Below are positions 25,668 to 38,000 of a DNA stretch of 64,000 nt, in pieces. Below the pieces are notes generated by a model that saw nothing but the letters and a program-made list of their open reading frames with translations, searched no databases and had not been told where the DNA came from. The stretch is from the NCBI GenBank assembly GCA_032718565.1, contig JAVGVS010000056.1, positions 1,612,988 through 1,676,987 on the forward strand, written 5' to 3'. Position numbers and translations under genes: made by a program. Position 1 is the first letter of the stretch; the number at the start of each line of letters is the position of its first letter. Source of the DNA: Distichodus sexfasciatus (lineage: Eukaryota; Chordata; Actinopteri; Characiformes; Distichodontidae).

Positions 25668-26235
25668 AGGCTGTGGTAGCATAATGGTTTGGAGTGTTTA
25701 TGATCAGATGGTCAGTGGTTCAAATCCTGGACCAGTAAAGGTACCACTGTGGTATCGTGTTGTGATGCACTGTTTGCAGTGCTGTAATGGTTTAATCAGA
25801 AGGCGAGGTTTACGTCCCGAACTGGTAAAGTTATTACTGAGATATTCCTGAGCAAGTTATCATCTTGGTAGACGGGTCAAATCTGAAGGGAGTATCTCCT
25901 GTTATAAGAGGGGTGCTGGTTCAAATCCCAGTCAAGTAAAGATGCCACATGGTTCTTATCCCAAGCCCTGCTATCGTGTACCATTTTGGTAAAGGTTTTA
26001 CTGAGGTACTCCTGAGCAAAGTGTTGTCATGGAAGCAGACGGGACCATTCTGAGGTTGGGTTAGTCTAACAGTTAAGGACCTGCTGTTTTCTTGGTGTCG
26101 CTGGTTAAAATCCTGGACCAGTAATGGTACCACTGAGGTACCTGTGATACTGTTCCCAAGCATGCACACATCAGCTCTTTGCTTCTTTATGGATAGGTCA
26201 CAGTTGTTGCATTGTGTTTGTAAAGACAAATAATC
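25668..26235 (+). repeat. cluster of three diverged SINE family B copies
   Basis: Three partly overlapping degenerate copies on the + strand. They are marked by the repeated blocks GTTCAAATCCTGGACCAG (25719), GGTTCAAATCCCAGTCAAGT (25919) and AAATCCTGGACCAGTAATGG (26108), each followed by ACTGAGGTA-like sequence. Confidence 0.6.
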
Positions 26236-26239
26236 ACTC

Positions 26240-26489
26240 AAAAATTATTAATATTTGTCTGTATTTAATTAATTCAAATATTGAACTGGAATTATAATAG
26301 AATGACGCGGTAGTTACTTGGGTGGCTTCTATTGCAGTCTCAATGAGAAAATGTGGCAGAATGTTTTGTGTGGCGCAGTGCTGAGAAAACGAGAAAGATC
26401 TGAGATTCCGCAACGCGCTGTTCTGCTATGCTGTCTTACTGAGCAAAAGTCGCCAGCCTGATAGGATTGATGAAGGAGCTTTCTGTACT

Positions 26490-26524
<35 letters not shown>

Positions 26525-28070
26525 CCTCCCTTCCTTCTTTCTGTCTGAATGGTTCCCTAATGGGCATCACTTCATCATCACACTGTGGCCTCGGCTCGCT
26601 GCAGGCCGCCAATATGAGCTCTAATTGCAGGCTGGCGTGCTATACCTCAGAAGGACACGACCTGCTCAACGGTCACACACTTGCGCCCACGCGCGCGCAC
26701 ACACACACACTCACTCACTGCAGCCAGAACTTACACCACGTTATCTCTTAATGCTAATCAGCCACGAGTGGCCTGCTCCGGCTGACCCCGTCCTGAATTA
26801 GCTTTAATTTATTTAGCATGTAAAGAACGTACGCGCGTGCCCACGATCATTAATTAACTTAATAACACATGTAGACATAAACCATTATCTGCAATATTAG
26901 ATATAGAAACATATGTACACTAGATATTATAAGGGGTTTTGGGCTAGTGAGTCACTCGACTATGGACAAGAGAATTATTTATTCATTCATTTTTCCTCAT
27001 TGACACCTAAAACCAAAACCCATAAACCTTTAATATTTCTTTTCCATGGACAAAATGCACACTCAAATTCCATTTTGTGACATGTCCCAGCAGTGACCAT
27101 TACATCCAGAAGACATCACAGATTGAAAATCACAGATGAATTAGAGAAACCCTCTCACTCTTCAAGAATGAGGGTGATTTAACCTCAAGTTGCTTCAAGG
27201 AAATGGCCTCTAAAACGATTGCCAACATCTGGATAAGAACGTCTTGTATATTTATTATAAATCTAAGTGGATATTATTATTAAGGTAATGCTTTTTAAAA
27301 TGAACATAGGTTAGAATGCACCAAAGTAAAAGTAAAGAACATTTTGAAATAAGAGTAGATGCTGTGCTTCTTGGCAGAAAAGTTCTTGTTTCTTGGTGCC
27401 AAACTCTCAGTTTGCAGGCAAGCTTTTTTTGTGGTGAAACCATGTCTGACATCTCAAGGCTGTAGATTTGAGTTTAGTTCTGAATTAATGTGGTATTTGC
27501 AATTGTGAGTCCTGCTTTTGGAGCCTGCAAGTTCAGTAGTAAAGAACCTGGTCTAACCTCAAAAATCAGGAATTTGGGGGTGGAGAAGTATGACTGTAGT
27601 GACGTTCTGAATTATTTATTTAGAGCAGGATTGGCTGAAGCAAACCCAGAGGGAACGTGTAGCTTACCGTCTTAATGACCAGTGCATGGATGAGGACATG
27701 GGGTCAAGGAAGGTCGTTTTTCTGCTGATGATAAACACTGAATATGTGATTTCACACATGTATTTCTTTTTGAAGAGTGCCTGTAGCAAGGGAGAACCCA
27801 CGCAAATTCATCTCAGTACTCATCGATTTTGTGTGTGTATGGATAAAGCGCCGGACCTTGAACTGATCCCTGGGGAACACCAGTGCTTAAGTTATGTGCT
27901 CCTAATCGACACTTGCTGCATACAAATTGCTAAGTAGAGGTTTGATTTAAACCAAAAGTAACCCCCGTTTCAAGAATCCTTTTACATTATTGAGGGTTGA
28001 GCAGTTCTGCCAAGCTTTTTCAGAGAGCTGCAGAGTGATGCAGGTCTATGATGATTGATACATGGATGCC
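26240..28070. other. intronic DNA without recognised genes
   Basis: Unique-looking sequence with a (CT)n, a short GC-rich patch near 26570-26700 and ORFs below 85 codons lacking any family signature. Confidence 0.5.
26492..26530. repeat. (CT)n microsatellite
   Basis: CT run, followed by C/T-rich sequence. Confidence 0.9.
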
Positions 28071-28073
28071 AGA

Positions 28074-28544
28074 TAGGGATGCTCGATGAAATCAGAATCA
28101 TATCGCTATTAGACCGATGCTTAAATTTGCCCGATGTTTTCAGCCGATGTTTAATGATGCATTTATTGTACACCACAAAGGTAGCGCTTATGCCAGGCAT
28201 GAGTGAAGTCTGAGGTGGGATTTTATGCAGCCTGTGCCTTCCATTTTAAAATGTATGGAGCATGCAGTGGAGCATTTACAAGCAAAATCTCTTGTCTTTA
28301 CGCGCTCTCAACTCTGCCTGCACATGCGCTCGAAGTGCTCCGCCCTTGCTCAGGTCTGTCTTCTAGCTTGCTGTCAGAGCTATGGTGTTATTTTTGTGCC
28401 AAAATTCTGAGCATGTAAAATCTCGTCTTTACACACTAGACTCTGCCTGCGCTCGTGCTCGACTCTGCCTTCCTCATTTATGGGCGTCAACAAATACAAG
28501 CATGCAAAACATTGGATATTCCCATATCATGCATCCCATCCCTA
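28074..28544. mobile_element. possible non-autonomous DNA element with TAGGGATG ends
   Basis: Starts TAGGGATGCTCGATG and ends GCATCCCATCCCTA, giving an 8-bp inverted end (TAGGGATG/CATCCCTA). No clear target duplication. Inside, a segment of about 45 bp is repeated (28283-28335 and 28414-28465: AATCTC-TGTCTTTAC-ACTCTGCCTGC). Composition differs from the AT-rich surroundings. Confidence 0.45.
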
Positions 28545-28549
28545 CTGCC

Positions 28550-30885
28550 TTACATGATGACCTGACATTCTTTTTTTACGTTTGGTGTTTGAAACAAATG
28601 CTGAAAAAGTTCCATGTTTTTGAGTTTTAGTTATTCATTTTTAATGTGAAAAAGGTGTGTATGAATGATGCTCAGATTATGTGGCAATCCGAGAGTGGGT
28701 GAGATGAGGACAATGGGCAGGTTTTCGAGTTTTTAATGTGGTTTTGTTGCCCTCACAGAGCCATTTATTTGGGTCAGTCCCATTTCACAGAGAATAACTA
28801 CTAGAGCAGAACTACTCTCAGTTCACCATTAAACTTTCAGCTTGCACTTAGAGTCAAACTTCTTTAGCTGTTGAAGGTGACCTCTCCCATATGTGCTTTT
28901 AATGGTCTTTAAATGTAATGTTTAATGTCCATATCGGTGATAATGTAACTCGTTTCACCTCCCTAAACACTCATCTTCGTCATGCTGCTTTTTGCAGATC
29001 TCCTGTGCCTTGTAAGTTTGATTAGAATCTCTCACAATTACCTCTCTGACAGCCTTGGCAGTTCACCACTGATATCCTTAGTGAAGGTCTGTGGAGTTCT
29101 AAATGATTTAAAAGAATGATGGCTCCAAAATTCCTCCCACTTTATTGGTACAATTTTCTCCAAGGTTGGACCTTCAGAGAATCTACTGAGAGTCTATTGA
29201 TTGTGTTCAAGGCTTTTTTCATTAACAGTGTCGGAGTAGAAAAGCTGATCTCAGATCTTCTAAAGCCAGAAGTGTTTTACTTTTAAAATGCTTTCTGCAA
29301 TGCAATCATGAAAAAGGCTTTTTTGTTGAAAGTTTCAGAGATGTTTGAGCTTCTGTTTCCACTCAGTATCAGTGTATAACTTTAGTTTTGTCTCTTTTTA
29401 TATTTCATTCTTTCATTGCTGCTATAGGTTCCAAGCAAATAAAAAGGACACAGTTGTCTTTAAACTCAAAACAGTATTAATGTTGCCACTGAAATTTCCA
29501 CGCTTTTGAAATCTAGTTTTTGGTTTCTCTGAAGCTCTCATTTTTTCAAGTCTGTATGTTTGTACATCAGAACAGGCTTTGTTAATTGGAGATGACAGAA
29601 GCACCCAGTGTTCAAAACTGCATCTGCGTTTTAATATTCTCTACCAATAATGCTGAATTTTTAATCTGTTTTCAAAAGTACTTGGATAATTTTTACAAGT
29701 AGTTTAGACATCCCTGGCTTGTGTAGTAAAACAAGGTCCTCTCTCTCTGTCTCTCTCTCTCTCTCTCTGATTCATACAGAGTTAAACCTTGAAAAGAATC
29801 AAAAACCGCAGAACCGCAAAGGCTGGTCAAAATGAGAAAATTAGGTGCTGTGGTACAATCAATACAGTGACCTTACACACCCTCTCAACACATCTCTCTC
29901 TCTCTCACTTCTCTTTTCCTTCTGTCCCAATTTACTTCATCCTGATTGGAATTCTCAGACCTACAACAATAATCCCACATGCTTGTGTGTACAGACATGA
30001 TGTTTGCATTCACAAATCCAACACAATCCCATATTGACTTTGGTCCGATCTGACCAAAATAAATTGTTGTCCACTCAAGTGGACATAATGTATAAAAGTG
30101 TGATAATGCCTCGATGATGTGATGCATGAATAACGCCAAAGCAGTAAAAGTGTCTGCTCAATGGGATGCGCTGCTTATCACAGATACAGAACCTCTCCCT
30201 CTTTCTTCCTCTCTCTCCCCCGTATCTCTCCATTATTCTGTCCCTTCCCTGTGATTTCATGTGGCTCTTGAGTCTTTTAATTACTCTGCTCACATGGTGA
30301 CAGCAGTAAAGAGCTCCCCTGCAGTAAAAGGAAATTGAAAATGAAAACAGCAATGGGTTGTCAGAGAGAGAAAGGTCATAGCCAGCCCTTCCTCCCACCT
30401 ACACACACACACACACGCCTGCGTGCTGCAGTTTTAATAAAAATGCTTAATCCAACATCGCTACCACCAAGTACTGTATAAAAAAATATTGATGCGTGTG
30501 TGAGAAACAACGAAAGTTCTGAAATAAAATCGCACTACTAGATGTTAACACTACGTTGCTGTTTGAGTTGATCTGATCATTTTATCTTTGAAAATACTTG
30601 AATGTTTTCCGTTTCAAAAGTTTGTCAGCTGATTGAGATGAAAGTGGAAGCTTTGCGCTGCTTTGAAAGTGATATTGGTATTCATGGAGGTTGTTGAAAA
30701 GATCTGTGAGATTTTCTCTCTGCTCACTCTTCAAGTCTTTGAGGATCATCCAAGTGAACTCCAGTCAAATACGAGCGTCCAGCAAAATCCTCCCTGAGTC
30801 ACTTCAGCTCGACAAAACGCCTGCTTCCACAAAACCTGCTGCTTACCTGTCGTTGTTTAGTCATTAACTGGGGCATCAGTGTGTT
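28550..30885. other. intronic DNA without recognised genes
   Basis: AT-rich sequence with short (CT)n at 29740-29768. Nothing protein-like or RNA-like could be supported. Confidence 0.5.
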
Positions 30886-30887
30886 GG

Positions 30888-31155
30888 GGAAGAAAGGAAG
30901 GAACACAGGAAGGAAGAAAAGAGGGGAAAGGCGGCAGAAAAGAAAGGAAGGATGGAAGACCGGTGGGAAGGAAGGGACACATGCTTAATGGAAAGAATAC
31001 AGCTAAGAAGGAAGTAAGGCAGGCAGACAGGAAATAAGAAACGGGGATGGAGAAAGGAAGCAATGAAAGAAGACAGGAAGGAAGGAATATATGCTTAAAG
31101 AAAGGAAGAATGAGGATCGGAAATAATGCTTAATGGAAAGAATACAGGCAGGCAG
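30888..31155. repeat. GGAA-rich purine minisatellite
   Basis: Repeated GGAAGGAA-type blocks with two longer direct repeats (30980-31030 and 31085-31160: CATGCTTAATGGAAAGAATA/ATGCTTAATGGAAAGAATAC, CAGGCAGGAAG). It lies 370 bp before the PDZ6 exon. Confidence 0.8.
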
Positions 31156-31204
31156 GAAGTGTTAATAACTGCATCATGTTTAAGATTTTCTGTGAATGAC
31201 TTTT

Positions 31205-31505
31205 GCACTGTGTGTGTGTGTGTCCGTGCATTTATCGCATTGTGAGGACCTTTTTGTCCCCTAAAATCACTTTTATCTGTTTTTTGGGTTTTGTGGGGAC
31301 ATTTGAGAGGTCTCCATGAGGAAAAATGACTTTATAGAAAATGTGCTTGTTTTATTTGAGAAACTAAAAGAGATAAAAGATGTGCTTTTGGTTACTGAGG
31401 TTAAGGTTAGGGTTAGGATTAGGTGTAGGTGTAAAATTATATACATCTAGTCATTATGGGAGTCTATGGAAAGACCTCACAAAGATAGTAATACAGAGAC
31501 TGTGT
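31205..31505 (+). repeat. dispersed repeat family D abutting the PDZ6 exon
   Basis: Contains TTTTGGGTTTTGTGGGGACA, GAGGTTAAGGTTAGGGTTAG and GACCTCACAAAGATAGTAAT, and ends in TG-rich sequence. The same order of blocks is seen at 20610-20815 (+) and 58290-58490 (-). It finishes about 20 bases before the splice acceptor of patj exon a. Confidence 0.75.
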
Positions 31506-31525
31506 GTGTTCTCGTTCATGTTCAG

Positions 31526-31722
31526 AGGGGATCAGGCAGAGGTACGGAGAGCTGCCAGGTGAGCTGCTGCTGGTGGAGCTGGAGAAGGATCGTCAGGGTT
31601 TGGGGCTCAGTCTGGCTGGGAACCGGGACAGGTCCTGCATGAGCATCTTCGTGGTGGGTATCACACCCGGGGGCCCTGCCAGCCGCGACGGCCGCATCCG
31701 CGTGGGAGACGAGCTTCTGGAG
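31526..31722 (+). CDS. patj: patj exon a: first part of PDZ6
   Basis: First recognisable patj exon in the window. It opens at codon position 2 after a TTCAG acceptor, then reads GIRQRYGELPGELLLVELEK, followed by the GLGL loop (QGLGLSLAGN) and the SIFVVGITPGGPASRDGR strand-helix region. It ends in phase 0 after DELLE at a GTGAGC donor. The acceptor sits directly on the end of a dispersed repeat (31205-31505). The donor is followed within 15 bases by (CA)n. Confidence 0.93.
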
Positions 31723-32047
31723 GTGAGCCCTGCGACCACACACACACTCACACACACACACTTTCACACCAGGGATTAGTTCCATTTACTCTGTGAGGCT
31801 GTGAACATTCTTGATCGGCTCTCACACACACACACCCCCACTCACTGCCATCAGTGTGTGTGAGAGGGATTCTCTTAGGAGAATCAGAGTGGGGATGACT
31901 GCTCTGCCTCTCTCCCTCTCTCTGGATAATAGTCTTTTCGTGTTGAGGCTCCTCTCATCCAGAGGGAAAATGAGAGGTTTCCATCACTGTCATTTTCATT
32001 CAGTGCGATTGCTCACACACACACACACACACTTATACTCACACTCA

Positions 32048-32081
<34 letters not shown>

Positions 32082-35000
32082 TGCACATATAGATCATGTC
32101 ATCTAGTTTCAAAGTAAAGGCAGTAGAAGCGAGCTGTCTGAAAGGGGTCATGCAGGGTCACTTGTGCACGCTCACACACACTTGTGCACACTCACAAACT
32201 GATGGACCCTCATACACTCGTGCACGCTCACACACTTGTGCACCCTCACAGTCCAGTCCAGTATGGGGGAAATTATTTTTGTGAAACCTTCACTTCTTTT
32301 ATCTGCCTGGTTAGTGATTAAAATGAGAAATTTTACCAAATATAAGTGAACCTTCTTTTATTTTCCTCTTCAAGGTGAAACTTGCCCTCTTGGTGATTAA
32401 AGCACAAGTTGTTTTTACAGAACCCTGAAATAAATTGACATAATTTTGTAACCATCCTCGCTTTGTGTCTTTACCATGCATTCCAGATCTTTGCAACACT
32501 CTCAGGCTGTTTCTCTCTCAATCTATTTCTCTCCCTCCTCCTAATCCCTCCCTCCCTCCCTCCTATCTGACTGACCCTCATCTCTGCCAGACCAGCTCCA
32601 TTCATTACAGCTGTGTAACTGGCAGCATGAAACATTAATACCAGCTTTTTGCGGCTCTTTCTCGGCTGCCGAGCCATTAGTCCGTATTGTCACTCTGCCT
32701 CACATTTTCTCCGTCTCTTTCTAAGCGTCTCTCTCAGTTTATTCTCCTCCAGCTTTTTTTGTTCACCGCATCGTCATGATGAGCATCAAATTGCCCATTG
32801 ATTTTGCAATCTGTTGACATTGCAGAAAAAGTGTTGAATGTTGTATTGAGATCGGCAAGCTGGAAAATGCGACGCTCGGGTTCCATTAGGCCTTTTTCTG
32901 TGGCGCGGCAGTGGTAGTGATTGGCAAAAGGGATCCTGCCACCAGTTTTTGGAGATTGTCGAGTATGTTTTCATAAGTTACAGTTTAAGAGAGTCTGCTC
33001 AATGCTGTAAAACGTGACGGTAATATTGATATTAATACAGAAGCAATGAAACAGAGAGTATAAATACAATGAAACAGACCAGTATACAACATACAATGTG
33101 CAGTGGATAATCTACAATACAATATACCATAAACTTTTTGTGGTGTTTTTTCATGTCCTGTTAACATGTTTAACCACATCCCATATCCATACAGTCTTCC
33201 ATACACTCCCACTGAAATCATAAAGCCTCCACACTGCATGCTAATTTCACTCCAGACGGACTGATATTGATCGCCGTGGTTTTCACTCATCGATCGCTGG
33301 CGTAATAAGAAATTACTACATTAAGTGTCAAATGGCTAAAACCCCAGGGAAGAAATGAATAACATTTTGAGCAGGATTAAGTCAGACTGATGCAGTCTAT
33401 TTCTGTAATAATTTATACCTAGTGGGCTTAAAAAATACAAAATTGTTAAAAACGGGGATTAAGTGAAGAATAGGATGGATATCTGATAAATATTATTCTG
33501 ATCTGAAAATCTTGTTTGATTTATTTAAAGGTGAAAAACAAGACGTGTTTGAGAGGTTTCTAGTGTTTCCGTGTTTGTATATTTTGCCCGTTCTACAGGC
33601 GGGGGTGTCTGACAGCCTCAGTGTGGCTCCAGAGTTTTTTCTGATCAACAGAGGTAGAGCAGGTTTTAGATCAGCTTGTAAAGCTCCCTCTCCTCTGACA
33701 GGCGCTTGTGTAATCGTCCCGGATGATGGCAGCGCCGTGTAAATATTAATGCTGGTTATCTGTTGCTGTTTAAATCGCAGATCAACAACCAGGTGCTCTA
33801 CGGGAGGAGCCACCAGAACGCCTCGGCCATCATAAAGAGCGCAGCCTCCAGAGTCAAACTGGTGCTGCTCAGGTGAGACACAAACGCACACACACACACA
33901 CACAGGGTCACACACCACATGGATGCTCACACATACACACTTGTGCACACTCACATACACTCCTGCACCCTCACACACACTTGTGCACCCTCAAACATTC
34001 TTACGCTCTTGTGCACATTCACATGTTCACACACACTCATATGTGCACACATACACAGATGCACACACTCTCACATGGACATGCATGTAGATACATTCAC
34101 CCGTGAACACACACATGCCTGTACATATGTACGCACACCCACACACACACCTGTGCACACACGCTTGCACATATGCTGTCACTCGCATGCACACTCCCAC
34201 AGAAAAAAAGGAGACACTAAGATTGTCATACAGCCTCTCAAACACACCACCTGCCTTGATTCAACCTAGATATGCTTTAGTTATTTATCTGTTTGTTTGT
34301 TTGTGTAGAAGAATTTATGTTTAATTAGCATTTGCCTAATAAATGGTCTCGTCTAATATAAAGGCAGGTAATTGGAAATCCCTCTTAGTTCAAAGTGTAA
34401 ATTGATCTAAGTTTCAACTTTAAGTATATCTTAAACATTTCACATACAGCAAAGACAAAATGTGACATTTCAATGAGTAGTTTGTTGTGATCAAAGTGGT
34501 GGTTTTAGTTAAATCACTGGATCATTATACTAAATAGCAGAAGATGCCTTTCTTTACCTGCTTGTAAAGGGATTCAGCTGAAATCTAATTTTTTTTACTC
34601 ATTTTATTAAACTTCAGCTCTCCCACTTATGTGAAAGCAGTGCGCTGAATGAGTCTCTCATCGCCTCAGAAGCAGCTTGAAATAAACAATCTTTCATTTT
34701 CATAACGAATCTCATTTTAATACCAAAAGACTACAGTAGCGCGCTGTACAGTATATATTAAGGGTCTCCAGCGCTGTGTCCCAGATACACATAGTAATGT
34801 GTATGTGTGTGTGTGTGTAGCTCCACATTACCTCATTTCCTCTAACACATGTACTTATGTTTCCAGAAAGCTGTATGAGATTCTCCTGTAGTGTCATCAG
34901 ATCTACACATCACTTTAATATTTCTAGTTTAATCTCAGATCACTGAAAGAGGTGACCTCCTTCTGATGGGTGTGCTTATGTTTTGTGTATAACACACACC

Positions 35001-38000
35001 CAGCAGTTTATTCATAGACATCCCTGATGTCTCAGCATCCATCCAAGTGTGTATGTGATATTTCTCCATATGAGGACCTCACATAAGCCACAAAACTTCT
35101 GACAAATTATAGCTTTTACTTTCTTTTATGGCATAAAGTATCTCAGAACCTGTCCAAACTCCTCCTCTTTCTCTCTCTCTCTCACACACATTGACTCTCT
35201 TTCACTCATGCTCTCTCACAATCACACACTCACACCCTAACTCTCTCTCTCACCTTGGGGCAGTTGATAGTGCAACAATTAGGGAGTGAGGTACTCGTGA
35301 GCAGGGTGCTGTTCCCAAGTACTGCTTCCCTGTTGTTGTGTATATACTCTTTTTCCAGATCGTGGAACAATATTTAGTAAACAATATGAATAGTTAAAAT
35401 GACTAGGAACACAATGCGGCTGCTGCGTTTAATGTATGAAAAATAGTTGTATTTTGTAACTGAGGAAGTGCTGTCGTGATTAATCTCGGCACAAAGGAGC
35501 GAGGTGCACCGTGCGGTGTAAATGGGGATGTCTGCATAACGAATGGAGCACTATAAAGTCTATGGAAGTAAAACATAAATCACCTCGAAATGAAATGTGG
35601 GGCCTGGGGTCGCCCCGAGCTCTCATTACAACCTGTTTACGGGATGGGAATAATGAATATTTTAAAGGAGCGCTACACTTGAGGATGCTAGTGAAGCTAA
35701 CAATCAAAGAAAGATAACAGGGACCGTTAGCATGAATCACGCACTAGGATGGCCTGAAGCTAAAAGGCTAATTATGATTATTATTATCATCAAACCACTC
35801 AACCGGGAGCATGTGACGATCTAAATAGAATTTTACATCCTGCTCCAATTCTGAGCTTTGATTTAGCTTTCTGCTTGTAATGAGTGTTAATTCTTGATGT
35901 TTGGAAATATTGAATTTCATTTGCTAACACTTTCTGTTTTTTCCTTAAAGTTGTTCTTAAAGTTAAGGCTTTTAAATAGTGTAATGTTAGACAGCTGGAG
36001 AATTGAAGAAAACAAGTTGAATTGTTTGCTAGAAGCAGTGTTTTGTTTTGTGTTGACCCGGGAGATTAAAGCTTTTGCTCGACGCGGCTCACCACTCTGC
36101 CTCGACTGCTTCACCGCACCTCTGTTCATCCTCATAAAAACTGCTCCCAGATCAGCTGTATAAAAAATCCCAGTCTCACTATAAACAAACCCTCGATTTT
36201 AAATGGCAGTGACGGACCAACGTGCCATCAGTGTCAAGTCCATGGATCAAACCTCAGAGTGAGATTACTGAATATTAGAGAGCATCAGGGCCTCACACAT
36301 GGCTGATGAAATCCCTGTGGAGATGAAGGCTTTATGTCAATTTAGTATAAAGATATTTTCTATCATCTGTCATGGGCAAAGTGGTGATATGGGACCTGTC
36401 ACCTGTTGAAGTGAGATTAAACAGTGGAATTTCAGAGCCGATAGAATAGCAAAACTGTGGAGTTTTTTATGCTCGATTACAAAGAACATTTTTGATTTAA
36501 TTAATGCGGGTGCGATGTCAGCTGCCCTTAAGGTCCTGGTTTCCCATTATTAGAGACTAAAATATTTCACTGACCAGTCGCTGCTGGAGGTTTAATCTGG
36601 CTTTTATGTATAGCTCATTTTTTATCAGATATTTTGTGAAATGACTTATCGCACAGTTAAAGGTTACACAACAGCTTTAACTGTGAACAATAAAATGTCA
36701 AATTCAACAATGGTTAGAATGTATTCAGAACTTCAAAATATGCCCCTGAATGTTCAAAACTTTCCATTTTTGCACAAGTCACAAAACCACTGTTCGACCA
36801 CCTCATCAGTGTTGCTTTGCTTCAGGAGCTTTTTGCACAATATTTTAGCTCAGTGTTTAAGGTGTTGTGGGCAATATAATATTCACGTTGTTGCAGTCTG
36901 ACCTTTATGTCAGCTTTTTTGTCAAATATGACAAATGTTTTGTTAACAACCGAATGAGACGTCTGAATCTTCATTTTCCCAGCCAATTATCTTGATTCAA
37001 CAGGAAGTGGCAGCTCCGTTTCCAGATATCAAATAAGCTTTCTCCGCGTTTGTTAAAAATGATTTGGCTTTCATCCAATTGTTTCCGGTGTTGTTGTCAG
37101 AATTCGTTTCTCGTAGCGGATGAGGATCAGGGCCTCTCGTACGGCTTTTGGCGGCGGGGATGTTGTGAACGTTTGTGAGTGATGTCTTATCATATCAAAG
37201 GTCGTTTGTCAGAGTCTGATGCGATGTCACGGGAATTGGGGGCTTCCTGAATGCATTGCCATGGAAACGACGGTGGGCGGCAGACGGGAAGGAGGAAAAA
37301 AAAATTTGCCCAGGGCATGAATGGGAAAATGTCACCTTACTGTGCCCTGTGGTGGCTTCCAGACTCAGATCTTGTTGCACATCCAAATGAGAGATGACAC
37401 AGTGATGCAGAAAGTTTGTTTAACACAGACCGAGCGAGCTGCTGTGTTACACGAGCTTTGCTACTGGCTCTAGTTTGTGAAAAGGATCAAAATAGAAGGG
37501 TTTATGGTGATAAAATACATATCCAAGGAAGTGCAGCTGCAATACATTGTGAATTGACAGTGATCAGAGTGATGTTTTTACAGTGACGCTACATAACAAA
37601 TTTAAAACTTGAAAATGTCAATTGTCCAGTGACCAAATTCAGTCAGTTTCAAAGAATTGAATCTCATGGACACGGAGGCAAAGTTGTGAACACTGCTGCT
37701 CATTTGTGTCTTCAATGTCACTTGGCTCCAAACAATTTTAAGCTATTTTTGGGTTTTGCAAAGTATTGTAGTTACACATTTAAGGTGTGGTCGACAATAT
37801 AATAATCACACCATTTCAAATTCTTGCACATTTAAACCATTGTTGGTCTAGATTGGCCAAAGTTAAGAAAGGCTTCTTGTCCTGTCTCTAACTCTCTGCA
37901 GTATGCGTCACATTTGCCATATTTTTGCATTTTGACGTGGTTTAAAAGGAGTCCTTGGAGAGGAAGGTTTGATCTTTTTTCTCCTCTCCTGACCTCGTCT

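Larger units (their letters stand above)
1..31525 (+). other. long patj intron (or introns) with no recognised coding exon
   Basis: I looked for PDZ-like, L27-like or conserved linker sequence between position 1 and the first patj exon and found none. Open frames here are short and composed of repeats, microsatellites or unremarkable AT-rich sequence. The stretch is interpreted as intron of patj because the PDZ6 exon needs an upstream exon ending in phase 1. Small linker exons could have been missed. Confidence 0.6.

Noticed and set aside
33600..33654. 55-bp exon-like segment (TTCTACAG acceptor, GTAGAG donor) between the two PDZ6 exons
   Set aside because: It would interrupt PDZ6 between DELLE and INNQ and shift the frame. 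At most a cryptic or poison exon; no support from sequence alone.
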